DNA from: Streptomyces marokkonensis
Lineage (GTDB): Bacteria > Actinomycetota > Actinomycetes > Streptomycetales > Streptomycetaceae
DNA length: 64,000 nucleotides
Direction of reading: 5' to 3'
NCBI RefSeq assembly: GCF_008312835.1
Contig: NZ_VSKS01000024.1
Coordinates: 1-64,000, forward strand
Shown: in pieces, positions 52,102 to 59,706 of the stretch
How the letters are laid out: each line of letters opens with the position of its first letter
How positions within the stretch are numbered: the stretch's first letter is position 1
Notes under the pieces: model-generated
What the model saw: the letters and a program-made list of their open reading frames with translations, nothing else
The model's database searches: none
What the model was told of the DNA's origin: nothing
Translations under genes and position numbers: made by a program

Positions 52102-52578
52102 TTGACGGGCTGTGGCCCATCGGTGCTGGAGGCGCTTGGTGCTGCTGGGTGGACAGCAGGTCGCAAGATCGCCACTGGAGACTGGACACAGCAACTGGCA
52201 GCCGCTGGGTTCGAGCTCAATGAGGCGGCGGTCGGGGTCTGGGCCGAGTTCGGCGGGTTGACGATCAGGAGCTGCCCCGCTCGTGCTCCTGCCTCGTCGC
52301 TGCAGGTAGACCCCGTTGACGCCTGCGTCGACACCGCCGCGGAGGCGTCCAGGCTGAGGCGCCGATACGCGGAGAACTACAGTCCTCTGGGTATGTGGTC
52401 GGTCCAGTTCAGGTCGTATATCGCGGCCAGCGGGCGCGTCGTGGCCGTCGGCCCGAACGTCCTCTGGCCTCTGGGGTCGACCTTCGCGGAGGTGCTGGCC
52501 TACGTGGTGGACGGCGATGCCGGCGTCTATCGTGCGGAACAAGCAGACTGGCTTGCCAACTGCCTCCCTGGCAGGTGA
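52102..52578 (+). CDS. SUKH-3 domain immunity protein
   Basis: 158 residues, TTG start at 52102; the true N-terminus is uncertain. The family pattern is clear: VLEALGAAGWTAGRKIATGD, FELNEAAVGVWAEFGGLTI, DPVDACVDTAAEASRLRRRY, FRSYIAASGRVVAVGPNVLW, and FAEVLAYVVDGDAGVYRAEQ. SUKH-3 proteins neutralise nuclease or deaminase toxins of polymorphic toxin systems. No toxin gene is adjacent. It lies 21 nt before the transposase and inside the element's inverted repeats, so it appears to travel as cargo. Confidence 0.75.
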   Translation: MTGCGPSVLEALGAAGWTAGRKIATGDWTQQLAAAGFELNEAAVGVWAEFGGLTIRSCPARAPASSLQVDPVDACVDTAAEASRLRRRYAENYSPLGMWSVQFRSYIAASGRVVAVGPNVLWPLGSTFAEVLAYVVDGDAGVYRAEQADWLANCLPGR

Positions 52579-52599
52579 GACGATCTTGCGGTACCTGGT

Positions 52600-53306
52600 G
52601 TGGTCACGGCGTCGGAGCCGTCCTGGATAGCCCCGTTCACCGGGCTGAGCCCGCGACAGTCCGGCAAGCTGGTCACCGCACTGCGGTGCGAGGGTGTCGG
52701 TCCAGTCCGCAAGGGCCGGCCCTGGAGCCTGCCGCTGGAGGACCGCGTGCTGCTGGTCGCCGCGTACTGGCGCACGAACCTCACGTTGCGACAACTGGCG
52801 CCGCTGTTCGGGGTGTCGAAGTCGGCCGCGGACCGCATCATCGACCACCTCGGCTCTTCGCTCGCGTTTCAGCACCGCAGACGGTTCCGCAAGGACGCCG
52901 TGCTGATCGCGGACGGCACCCTGGTCCCCACCCGCGACCACACCGTCGCCGAGCAGTCGAAGAACTACCGGTACTCCACCAACCATCAGGTCATCATCGA
53001 CGCCGACACCCGGCTCGTCGTCGCCGTCGGCCGGCCGGTCCCGGGGAACCGCAACGACTGCGAGGCATGGGAGCTGTCCGGCGCCAAGGACGCCGTCGGC
53101 CGCACCACCGTGATCGCGGACGGCGGCTACCGGACTGGAAGGAAGAGCACAACCGCTCACACCGCAAGGTCCGCGCCCGCGTCGAGCACGCCTTCGCCCG
53201 CATGAAGACCTGGAAGATCCTCCGCGACTGCCGCCTCAAAGGCGACGGCGTCCACCACGCCATGCTCGGCATCGCCCGCCTGCACAACCTCACGCTGGCC
53301 GGATGA
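52600..53306 (+). pseudogene. IS5-family transposase with internal deletion/frameshift
   Basis: From the GTG at 52600 the frame reads SPRQSGKLVTALRCEG, LPLEDRVLLVAAYWRTNLTL, RQLAPLFGVSKSAADRIIDH (the HTH) and IADGTLVPTRDHTVAEQSKN (first catalytic Asp). It continues VPGNRNDCEAWELSGAKDAV and VIADGGY (second Asp). At about 53134 a deletion removes roughly 17 codons normally following GGY and shifts frame. The remainder, DWKEEHNRSHRKVRARVEHA, then FARMKTWKILRDCRLKGDGV, continues to 53306. The copy is probably inactive, but its ends are retained. Confidence 0.8.
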
Positions 53307-53360
53307 GAGGCAACGGTGATGGTCAACCGGCATGTTGGAGATCATTTGCGGGACAACGCT

Positions 53361-53950
53361 CAGGTCTCCGAATCGGCGATGACGGCGCATGGGTGATCGC
53401 ATACGGCCGAGGCGCTCAGTGTCGCCCGAGAACGCTTCGCCGTTCGCGTACGAGTCCTTCAAACGGCAATGCCTTGATGTTCGGCGGTATCACCTTCCCC
53501 CTGGCTCACCCAGCCGGTGTTCGCCAGTCCGCTCGGCGAGCCATGCGGGGTCGGCACAGGAGCAAGCCGTCGTCCGGCTTGAGGGGCAACGAGCCGCGGT
53601 CAGTGCTGTGCCTGCGAGGTAGAGCCGAGTTGCCCACAGGGCAGATCGAAGAAGGCGGTCGGCGTCTGGGTCGGGCGCGGGCGCTGTGGTCCACGGGCCG
53701 ACGCAGCAAGTCGTCACACAGTGTGCCGGTGGAGCTCGGGCGGGCTGTGAACGAGTCGGCAAGGCTGACGAGCCGTCTCCCGTTGGCGTCCCGTGCCGGT
53801 TTCGGCTGAGGGCTGCTGTCCAGCAGTGCGCCGGCCCTGCGTTGGAGTAGGCAGCGTGCGCCCATCAGTACGTCCAAGGGGGCGCCGAGGTCGTCCAGCG
53901 GGCGGAGAGCTGGGCGGACTTGGAGAGTAGCTGGCACACCTTCACTACTC
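53361..53950. other. No assignable gene
   Basis: On the minus strand a frame at about 53530-53935 reads LRPLDDLGAPLDVLMGARCL, then NGRRLVSLADSFTARPSSTG and may be a fragment of a real gene, but it has no start signal and I do not recognise it. Confidence 0.35.
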
Positions 53951-53951
53951 G

Positions 53952-53981
53952 GTGATACTTTGTAGCGGTACTCGGTATCAC
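53952..53981. promoter_or_regulatory. Candidate PadR operator
   Basis: GTGATAC (53952-53958) and GTATCAC (53975-53981) are exact inverted repeats separated by 16 bp, 33-62 bp upstream of the PadR start in an AT-richer stretch. They fit autoregulation by the adjacent PadR protein. Confidence 0.45.
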
Positions 53982-54013
53982 GTAGTACTGGTTTGGACTG
54001 AGGTGGGCTCGCG

Positions 54014-54340
54014 ATGGACGACCTGACGGAGATGCTGAAGGGCACGCTCGAAGGGTGTGTACTCGAGATCATCGGCAGCGAGGAGACCTACGGGTACGCC
54101 ATCACCCGCCGACTGAACGAGCTCGGCTTCACCGATGTCGTGGAGGGGACGGTCTACACCATCTTGCTGCGGCTGGAGAGACACGGACTCGTCCAGGTGA
54201 CGAAGCGGCCGTCCGGGGTCGGGCCGCCGCGCAAGTTCTACTCGCTCAACGACGCCGGACGCGAGGAACTCGCGAGGTTCTGGACGAAATGGCAGTACGT
54301 CTCATCACGCATCGACAAGCTCAAGGAGGGCGGGAGATGA
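54014..54340 (+). CDS. PadR-family transcriptional regulator
   Basis: 108 residues, ATG at 54014. The PadR winged HTH shows as LKGTLEGCVLEIIGSEETYG, YAITRRLNELGF, the wing VVEGTVYTILLRLERHGLVQ and PPRKFYSLNDAGREEL. This is the short PadR type, which has only a brief C-terminal helix. The stop overlaps the next ATG (ATGA). In related loci PadR, DUF1048 proteins and a DrrAB-type ABC exporter form one operon, so this is probably the repressor of an exporter that is now broken here. Confidence 0.9.
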   Translation: MDDLTEMLKGTLEGCVLEIIGSEETYGYAITRRLNELGFTDVVEGTVYTILLRLERHGLVQVTKRPSGVGPPRKFYSLNDAGREELARFWTKWQYVSSRIDKLKEGGR

Positions 54341-54693
54341 ACTTCTGGGAGAGGGTCACAGGCAGCGATCTCACCAGGGAATGGAAGGCGTTCGAAGCCC
54401 GGGCCGCAGCCCTGCCCGACGACTACCAAGCGGCGTGGGAACAGATCAAGGCCCACCTCCTTCCCCATGGGGACTTCACCGGCCGCAACCTGACGCCGAT
54501 CCTCGACGCCGCCCTGGCGCTGCTCGAAGAAGCCGCGGCGGACGAGCAGAGCCTCGACGAGGTGTTCGGCGACGACATCCGAGGCTTCTGCACGGCGCTG
54601 GCCGGTGGAGAAGGGGCTCGAACCTATCGCGACCGGTGGCGCGAGCAGCTGAACAGGAACGTCGCAAGGAAACTGAACCGGCTGGGAGGCTGA
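54337..54693 (+). CDS. DUF1048 protein, first copy
   Basis: 118 residues, ATG at 54337 overlapping the PadR stop by 4 nt (translational coupling). The DUF1048 pattern is seen in MNFWERVTGSDLTREWKAFE, LPDDYQAAWEQIKAHLLPHG, ALALLEEAAADEQSLDEVFG and DDIRGFCTALAGGEGARTYR. It is a small soluble all-alpha protein family of unknown role that travels with PadR regulators. The second copy follows by 1 nt. Confidence 0.85.
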   Translation: MNFWERVTGSDLTREWKAFEARAAALPDDYQAAWEQIKAHLLPHGDFTGRNLTPILDAALALLEEAAADEQSLDEVFGDDIRGFCTALAGGEGARTYRDRWREQLNRNVARKLNRLGG

Positions 54694-54694
54694 C

Positions 54695-55006
54695 TTGAGC
54701 ATCCACGACATCATCGAGGGCAAGAAGCAGTGGCGCGCGCACATGGCTCGCGTCAAGGCGCTCCCACCGGACTACCAGATCGTCTACAAGGAGATGCAGA
54801 AGTACCTGTTCAAGGTCGGACCCATCGACCTGTCCGACGGGCCGCTGCTCCCCGGGATCGTCGACTTCTTCGAAGAGGGCGCCGCCGCGGGCAAGGGAGT
54901 CCTGGAACTCATCGGCGACGATGTCGCCGCGTTCTGCGACGACCTGATCAAGGACTCACGCACCTACGCGGACGCCTACCAGGAGTCGCGGGCCCGTTGC
55001 GAGTGA
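54695..55006 (+). CDS. DUF1048 protein, second copy
   Basis: 103 residues, TTG start at 54695, 1 nt after the previous stop. It reads MSIHDIIEGKKQWRAHMARV, LPPDYQIVYKEMQKYLFKVG, GIVDFFEEGAAAGKGVLELI and GDDVAAFCDDLIKDSRTYAD, clearly homologous to the copy before it. The pair probably arose by duplication and may form a heterodimer. The ABC ATPase gene that should follow is broken. Confidence 0.85.
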   Translation: MSIHDIIEGKKQWRAHMARVKALPPDYQIVYKEMQKYLFKVGPIDLSDGPLLPGIVDFFEEGAAAGKGVLELIGDDVAAFCDDLIKDSRTYADAYQESRARCE

Positions 55007-55084
55007 CGCCGCCGTGCGCCGAGGTCCGGCCCACTGGGGCCGGCCCCGGACATCCTTGCGCAGGCCGACGGCGGAGATGGCGGG

Positions 55085-55325
55085 TGGTGCCGGGCTACTG
55101 TCAGGCGTACGGCGACAAGACCGTCCTCGGCGGCATCGGCCTTCTTATCCCGGAAGAATCCGTCTTCGCGCTCCTCGGTCCGAAGGGCGCCGGCAAGTCA
55201 CCGTAGTGAAGATCCTCTCCACGCTCATCGGTACCGACGAAGGGCAGGTCCAGGTCGCGGGCCACGACGTCGCCACGGCACCGGACGAAGTACGGGCCGC
55301 GATCGGGGAGCCGGGACCCGGCTGA
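55085..55325 (+). pseudogene. DrrA-type ABC transporter ATPase, N-terminal remnant
   Basis: The first frame reads YGDKTVLGGIGLLIPEESVF, then ALLGPKGAGKS (Walker A with Lys for the usual Asn), and ends at a stop near 55206. A second frame continues TVVKILSTLIGTDEGQVQVA, then HDVATAPDEVRAAIG and stops at 55325. The signature motif, Walker B and the partner permease are absent. This is the daunorubicin-resistance-type ATPase expected downstream of PadR-DUF1048. Confidence 0.8.
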
Positions 55326-55359
55326 TGGCCCACCGGGGGACTCGGACGAAGAGCCCGCT

Positions 55360-55824
55360 ATGGTCGTGTACATGCAGGCAGAGCAGCCGTTTCAGGTCCC
55401 CGCCCCGCCGTCCCCGCCTGTCCCGCCGCCTCGCAGCCGCGGTCCGCTGGTGACTTCCCTGCTGATCGGACTGCTGGTGGGCGGCGCAGGCGTAGGCGTG
55501 GCCTGGGCACTGACCGGTGGCACGTCGGACACCGATAGTGGTGCCGGGAGCGATGCCCGAGGCGCGTGCGATGCGCTGGCCGGTTTGGACGAATCGAAGC
55601 TCTTGCCGCAAGCCGAGGTCCGCGAGCAGGAACGTGAGCAGGCGCTGTATCGCTTCGCGGGAGCCTTCGACCTGGCCACGGCCGCCGCCGCAGGCGACTC
55701 CTCATACGAGCCACTCGCAGAGGCCATCACCCGGGCGCACAACCGCCACCGCCAGGTCTTCGAGGTCGACACCGAGGTGAAGAAGGAACTGGCCAAGGCC
55801 CGCAGAATCTGCGCCGACCTCTGA
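55360..55824 (+). CDS. Small single-pass membrane protein of unknown function
   Basis: 154 residues from the ATG at 55360 (55372 is an alternative). A Pro-rich cytoplasmic start (VPAPPSPPVPPPRSRG) leads into one transmembrane helix (LVTSLLIGLLVGGAGVGVAW). An external domain follows with two Cys (GACDALAGL and RRICADL) likely bridged, and helices rich in Glu/Arg (QAEVREQEREQALYRFAGAF). It resembles many Streptomyces hypothetical proteins. No family assigned. Confidence 0.7.
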   Translation: MVVYMQAEQPFQVPAPPSPPVPPPRSRGPLVTSLLIGLLVGGAGVGVAWALTGGTSDTDSGAGSDARGACDALAGLDESKLLPQAEVREQEREQALYRFAGAFDLATAAAAGDSSYEPLAEAITRAHNRHRQVFEVDTEVKKELAKARRICADL

Positions 55825-55912
55825 GTCTTTCCAACGGCGGGGCGTGGGCGGTTGCGCAGCATCCGCCGCCCATCGCATTCCCAGCCACGCAGCAAGGCAC
55901 TTGCTCACACCG

Positions 55913-55947
55913 ACGGCGCGCCGCCCTTTCACAGGGTGGCGCGCCGT
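55913..55947 (+). terminator. Hairpin terminator
   Basis: ACGGCGCGCC and its complement form a 10-bp GC stem, extended after one mismatch by CCCT/AGGG around a 5-nt loop. It lies 89 nt after the small membrane protein gene. Confidence 0.5.
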
Positions 55948-56174
55948 GGTCGTGTGGGTCGGGTGTGTGCCGGTGCCGGACCCGGCCGTCGGATCCCGCT
56001 CCTGCGGCGCCGTCCAGCGCGCCAGGTCCGGCACCGCCACCCCCTCTTCCCGCTGTCCTCGAAGCTTGCGTACGCGCTTGCCGGGCCGGCTCGCGTGGCC
56101 ACGCATGGGCCGAGACGCTGTGCAACAGCGGCCGCATACGCACAGGCGGCCGTCGGTCGACGCGTCGGTGGGAA

Positions 56175-56579
56175 TCAGTGGTGCGTGGTGGCCGGTGGGC
56201 CGGCGATGGCGGTGAGCCGGAGCTTGGTCTCGTCTTCACTGCCGCGCAGGGCGGTCATGATGACGATCTTGAGCTCTCCGGTCACCCATAGCTCAGCGAA
56301 CCTCCTGTTGCCCGCGTTCAGGTCGCGGATCAGCGGGGCCAGGCGGCTGTCCCGGGGGAAACGGCCGGTGGCACGGCGCAGGTCGGAGTCGACGGCAGCG
56401 TCAGTGGTGTCGCGGTCCGCCTCGGTCACCGGCCACAGCGTGAGGTGGGCCGGGTCAGCGTCCACCGGAAACCTGTCGCGCGTGAAGTTGCGCAGCCGCG
56501 GACGGCCCGGATGCCGACGGGGGATGCGGCATCCGGGCCTGCGAGACAGCGTAGCCCTATCAGACTGCGAAACCACCAC
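56175..56579 (-). pseudogene. XRE/MmyB-like regulator, C-terminal remnant
   Basis: The minus frame reads LWPVTEADRDTTDAAVDSDL, then ATGRFPRDSRLAPLIRDLNA, NRRFAELW, followed at once by LKIVIMTALRGSEDETKLRL and ending IAGPPATTHH. This is the MmyB ligand-binding domain, but about 30 residues normally between the FAELW and LKIVI segments are missing, and the N-terminal HTH is lost. Confidence 0.6.
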
Positions 56580-56820
56580 ATGAGGGGTACGGGCTTTGTA
56601 GACGGAGTGGTGGACACAGCGCTGAGGCTTCTTCTGCCTGAGCTCGGCAAACCACTGCTCCCCTCAGGTCTGAGGAGAGGCTCAAAGGGCGGTCTTGTGA
56701 ACCACAGGTACCGCAGTACGACTACCCGAGCCACGGCTTCGGAAGATCCTTGCTCGCGGGGCGGGCCCACAGGGGGCGGTGCGGCCCGTGCCGCGCAGTG
56801 ATCGGACCTGGCCCACCCCC

Positions 56821-56858
56821 TACCCGGGTATCACCGCGTCTTGGCTCCCTGGTGTGAC
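56821..56858 (+). promoter_or_regulatory. Promoter element 1: TACCCGGGTA box, TTGGCT, TGTGAC
   Basis: A 10-bp palindrome TACCCGGGTA is followed 10 bp later by TTGGCTCCC and then GGTGTGACGCCCC, 67 bp upstream of the desaturase remnant. The same elements in the same register occur at 59601-59638 before the ABC operon. TGTGAC/TATGAC is a likely minus-10 and the palindrome a regulator site near minus-35. Confidence 0.6.
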
Positions 56859-56924
56859 GCCCCGGCGCCTACCGCGTCTCTACCTTCTCGTCTTCCCACG
56901 GACGAGACAGAGGGAGACGGATGG

Positions 56925-57597
56925 ATGCGCCGCTTCAGGACGTTGCCGACCACCGCCGTAGTGACCACGCGTGCCGGCAGCACACGGCGAAGCTCGCCTC
57001 CGCCGCGCCCCGAGAACGCCACCGCGCGACAAGCCCAACCGGACGCGGGCAGCGAGTTCAAGCCGCTGCTGCGTGACGTCAAGGGACTGGGGCTGCTCGA
57101 CCGGCGCCCCGGCTGGTACGCGCGCACCATCGCGACCAACGCGCTGGGACTTGCCGCCATCGTCACCGGCATGGCGCTCATCGGCGGCTCCTGGTGGGTC
57201 GTCGCGCTGGCCTCCGTCCTCACCGTCCTGTGTGCCCGCACGGCGTTTTCATCGGCCACGACGCGGGCCATGCCCAGATCAGCGGCAACCGCGCCACCAA
57301 CCGCCGTATCGGGCTCATCCACGGCAACCTGCTGCTCGGCATGAGCTACGCCTCACGTCCCGCAACGTCAGGGGCAGCTTCCTCACCGACTGGTTCCTCG
57401 GGGCCTCAACTACCGGATCGAGCACCACCTGTTCCCCAAGCATGCCCCGCCCGCACCTGAGTCTCGCCCAGTCCATGGTGAAGGCCCGCTGCCGCGACCT
57501 CGGCATCCCCTACGCGGAGACCGATCTCGTCGACTCCCACCGTCAGGCGCTGCGGGACATGTACGAAGTGGGAGAACCGCTGCGTGCCGACATATGA
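56925..57597 (+). pseudogene. Acyl-CoA/fatty-acid desaturase remnant
   Basis: From the ATG at 56925 (ribosome site AGGGAG) the frame gives LLRDVKGLGLLDRRPGWYAR, NALGLAAIVTGMALIGGSWW and VVALASVLTVLCARTAF. A shift then leads into FIGHDAGHAQISGNRATNRR with the first His box and LIHGNLLLGMSYAS. Most of the central domain, including the second His box, is deleted. The C-terminal part follows in other frames: NYRIEHHLFP, then SMPRPHLSLAQSMVKARCRD and DMYEVGEPLRADI. It is a non-functional DesA3-type desaturase. Confidence 0.85.
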
Positions 57598-57654
57598 GGA
57601 GCCGACGCCTTGCGCCACTCCGGACGCCGTCGCGGCGCACATAGGCTGGTGCGC

Positions 57655-58887
57655 ATGACCTCAGTGGAGGAGGAACGCCCGCGCGCACTGCTCGCGGGGG
57701 CTTCGCGGCGATGGGTGCGGCTGTCGCCGTGGGCCGTGGCGTTCGTGCTGTGCGTCGCCCTGCTGCCCACGACCATCGTGGTCCTCACCGCCGACTACGG
57801 CCTGACCGGCAGTGTCGCCGCCGGGCTGGCCGTCGCGCAGGCCGCGCCGCTGCTGCTCGCCGTCGTACGGCCACTGCGGGCCTGGTTCGTGGTCTTCGTC
57901 GCGGACGTCGCCGGGGCGCTCGCCCTGCTCACCGTCGACTTCCAGGAGCGGCTGCTGTGGCCGTTCCCGCCCATGGAGATCGTCGGGTACGTCGGCGTCT
58001 GCCTCGCCTTGGGCCTGCGCGAACGGCGCCGGACACTGCTGCTGGTGTGGCTGGCGACGGCCGCCGCGAACGTGGCCCTGGGGTTCGTCGCGCCCCATGG
58101 CTTCGGCGCCAGGGGCATGCTGTTCACCATCCTCGGGGGCGTCGCGCTCGTGCTGGGCGGTGCGCTGCGCGAGCGGTCCGAGGTGCAGCGCAGGCTGGTC
58201 GAGCAGGAGACGATCAGCGAGGCCGAACGTGGCCGGCGGACGCTGCTGGAGGAGCGCGCCCGGATCGCCCGCGAGCTGCACGACGTGGTGGCACACCACA
58301 TGTCCGTCATCACGGTGCAGGCGGACACCGCGGAGTACCGCCTCGACTCGCTTCCGCCGGACGTGCGGGAGGAGTTCACGTCCATCGCGGCGACCGCGCG
58401 CGAGTCGCTCGGCGAAATGCGACGGCTCCTCGGCGTGCTGCGCAACGAGGAGGCGCACGGCGAGCTCGTGCCCCAGCCGGGCCTGGCGCAGATCGGGCAG
58501 CTGGTGGAAGTGACGGCGAGGGCCCGCGGGCCGGTGGAGTTCACCCCCTGCGACGTCGCCGTGCCCGAGACGGTCGGCCTGTCCGCGTACCGGATCGTCC
58601 AGGAGGCTCTCTCGAACGTCGTGCGGCACGCGCCGGGTGCCCGCACGCAGGTGTCCCTGTCGGTGACGGAGTCCGATCCGCAGGACGGTGCGCGGCTCAC
58701 CGTCCTGGTCGTCAACGGACCGCCGCCCCAGCCGCCCGACGGGCCACTCGAGGTGGGCGGCACCGGGCACGGCCTCGTCGGCATGCGCGAGCGGGTGCGG
58801 CTCGTCGGCGGCAGCCTCGACACGGGGCCGCTGCCGGACGGCGGCTTCCGGGTCGCCGCCCAACTTCCCCTCAACTTCTCTGACTGA
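57655..58887 (+). CDS. Sensor histidine kinase (NarL/DesK-type)
   Basis: 410 residues, ATG at 57655. The N-terminal 140 residues form about four to six membrane helices (SPWAVAFVLCVALLPTTIVV, LAVAQAAPLLLAVVRPL, AFVVFVADVAGALALLTV-like spans) with almost no extracellular loop, as in membrane-sensing DesK proteins. The HisKA_3 box is ERARIARELHDVVAHHMSVI with phospho-acceptor His209. The ATPase domain has the N-box region YRIVQEALSNVVRHAPGA and the G-box GGTGHGLVGMRERV. The response regulator starts 12 nt downstream. It follows a desaturase remnant, supporting a lipid-related signal. Confidence 0.9.
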   Translation: MTSVEEERPRALLAGASRRWVRLSPWAVAFVLCVALLPTTIVVLTADYGLTGSVAAGLAVAQAAPLLLAVVRPLRAWFVVFVADVAGALALLTVDFQERLLWPFPPMEIVGYVGVCLALGLRERRRTLLLVWLATAAANVALGFVAPHGFGARGMLFTILGGVALVLGGALRERSEVQRRLVEQETISEAERGRRTLLEERARIARELHDVVAHHMSVITVQADTAEYRLDSLPPDVREEFTSIAATARESLGEMRRLLGVLRNEEAHGELVPQPGLAQIGQLVEVTARARGPVEFTPCDVAVPETVGLSAYRIVQEALSNVVRHAPGARTQVSLSVTESDPQDGARLTVLVVNGPPPQPPDGPLEVGGTGHGLVGMRERVRLVGGSLDTGPLPDGGFRVAAQLPLNFSD

Positions 58888-58899
58888 AAAGGACTTCAC

Positions 58900-59574
58900 G
58901 TGACGACGCGCGTCATCATCGTCGACGACCAGGCCATGGTGCGGGCCGGCTTCGCCGCCCTGCTGGCCGCCCAGAGCGACATCGACGTGGTGGGCGAGGC
59001 CCCCGACGGCGCGCAGGGCGTCGAGCTGAGCCGGCGTACCCACCCGGACGTCGTGCTGATGGACGTGCGGATGCCCGAGATGGACGGGCTGGAGGCCGCA
59101 CGCCGCCTCCTGGAGCCGGCACCCGGTGTGACACACCGGCCGCGCGTCCTGATGCTCACCACCTTCGACGTCGACGACTACGTCTACGAGGCGCTCCGGG
59201 CGGGCGCGAGCGGCTTCCTCCTCAAGGATGCGCCGCCGGCCGACCTCATCGCGGCGGTCCGCGTCGTGGCCTCGGGGGACGCGCTGCTCGCCCCCTCCGT
59301 GACGCGCCGCCTCATCGCGGACTTCGCCAAGCAGCGTCCCGCCGTCCGGAGCAAGCCCGCGCTGCGGCTCAAAGGCCTGACGGAACGCGAGACCGAGGTC
59401 CTCACGCTGGTGGCCCGCGGGCAGTCGAACGGGGAGATCGCGCAGACGCTGGTGCTGGCTGAGCAGACGGTGAAGACGCACGTCAGCCGCGTCCTGACCA
59501 AGCTTGACCTGCGCGACCGCGCCCAGGCGGTGGTCTTCGCCTACGAGTCGGGGCTGGTCGCTCCGGGCGAGTAG
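58900..59574 (+). CDS. NarL/FixJ-family response regulator
   Basis: 224 residues, GTG start at 58900. The receiver domain has the acidic pair VDDQ near residue 9, phospho-acceptor Asp55 in VVLMDVRMPEMDG, the Thr in MLTTFDVDDYVYEAL and Lys in GFLLKDAPPADL. The LuxR-type HTH at about 155-215 reads LTERETEVLTLVARGQSNGE, then LVLAEQTVKTHVSRVLTKLD. Partner of the upstream kinase in one transcript. The palindromes at 56821 and 59601 are candidate binding sites. Confidence 0.92.
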   Translation: MTTRVIIVDDQAMVRAGFAALLAAQSDIDVVGEAPDGAQGVELSRRTHPDVVLMDVRMPEMDGLEAARRLLEPAPGVTHRPRVLMLTTFDVDDYVYEALRAGASGFLLKDAPPADLIAAVRVVASGDALLAPSVTRRLIADFAKQRPAVRSKPALRLKGLTERETEVLTLVARGQSNGEIAQTLVLAEQTVKTHVSRVLTKLDLRDRAQAVVFAYESGLVAPGE

Positions 59575-59600
59575 GACGCCCCCGCCCCTCCTCCACCCCC

Positions 59601-59638
59601 TACCGCGGTAGCACCCCACATTGGCTCCCCGGTATGAC
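59601..59638 (+). promoter_or_regulatory. Promoter element 2: TACCGCGGTA box, TTGGCT, TATGAC
   Basis: The palindrome TACCGCGGTA (CTACCGCGGTAG when extended), TTGGCTCCCC 10 bp later and TATGACGCCC stand in exactly the register of the element at 56821-56858. It lies 69 bp upstream of the ABC ATPase gene. Confidence 0.65.
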
Positions 59639-59706
59639 GCCCGGCGCTCAGCCGTCCCCGCACTCTTCACCCGTCACAGAAAGTACACGTGAGAGGGAGA
59701 CGGGAC

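Larger units (their letters stand above)
51967..53360 (+). mobile_element. IS5-type element bounded by 24-bp imperfect inverted repeats, with a SUKH-3 gene inside
   Basis: The left end (51967-51990) and right end (53337-53360) are inverted repeats matching at 19 of 24 positions, sharing TTGTCCCG, AAA and GATCTCC. Between them lie a SUKH-3 gene and a frameshifted transposase. An 8-bp direct repeat CTCAGGTC occurs at both edges (51955-51962 and 53359-53366), though offset by a few bases on the left, so it is not a clean target duplication. At 1394 bp it is longer than a simple IS5 element. Confidence 0.6.

Noticed and set aside
53306-54000. Minus-strand reading frame (about 53530-53935) as a gene
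   Set aside because: It looks partly protein-like but has no start signal, no recognisable family and lies beside an IS end; kept only as a note.
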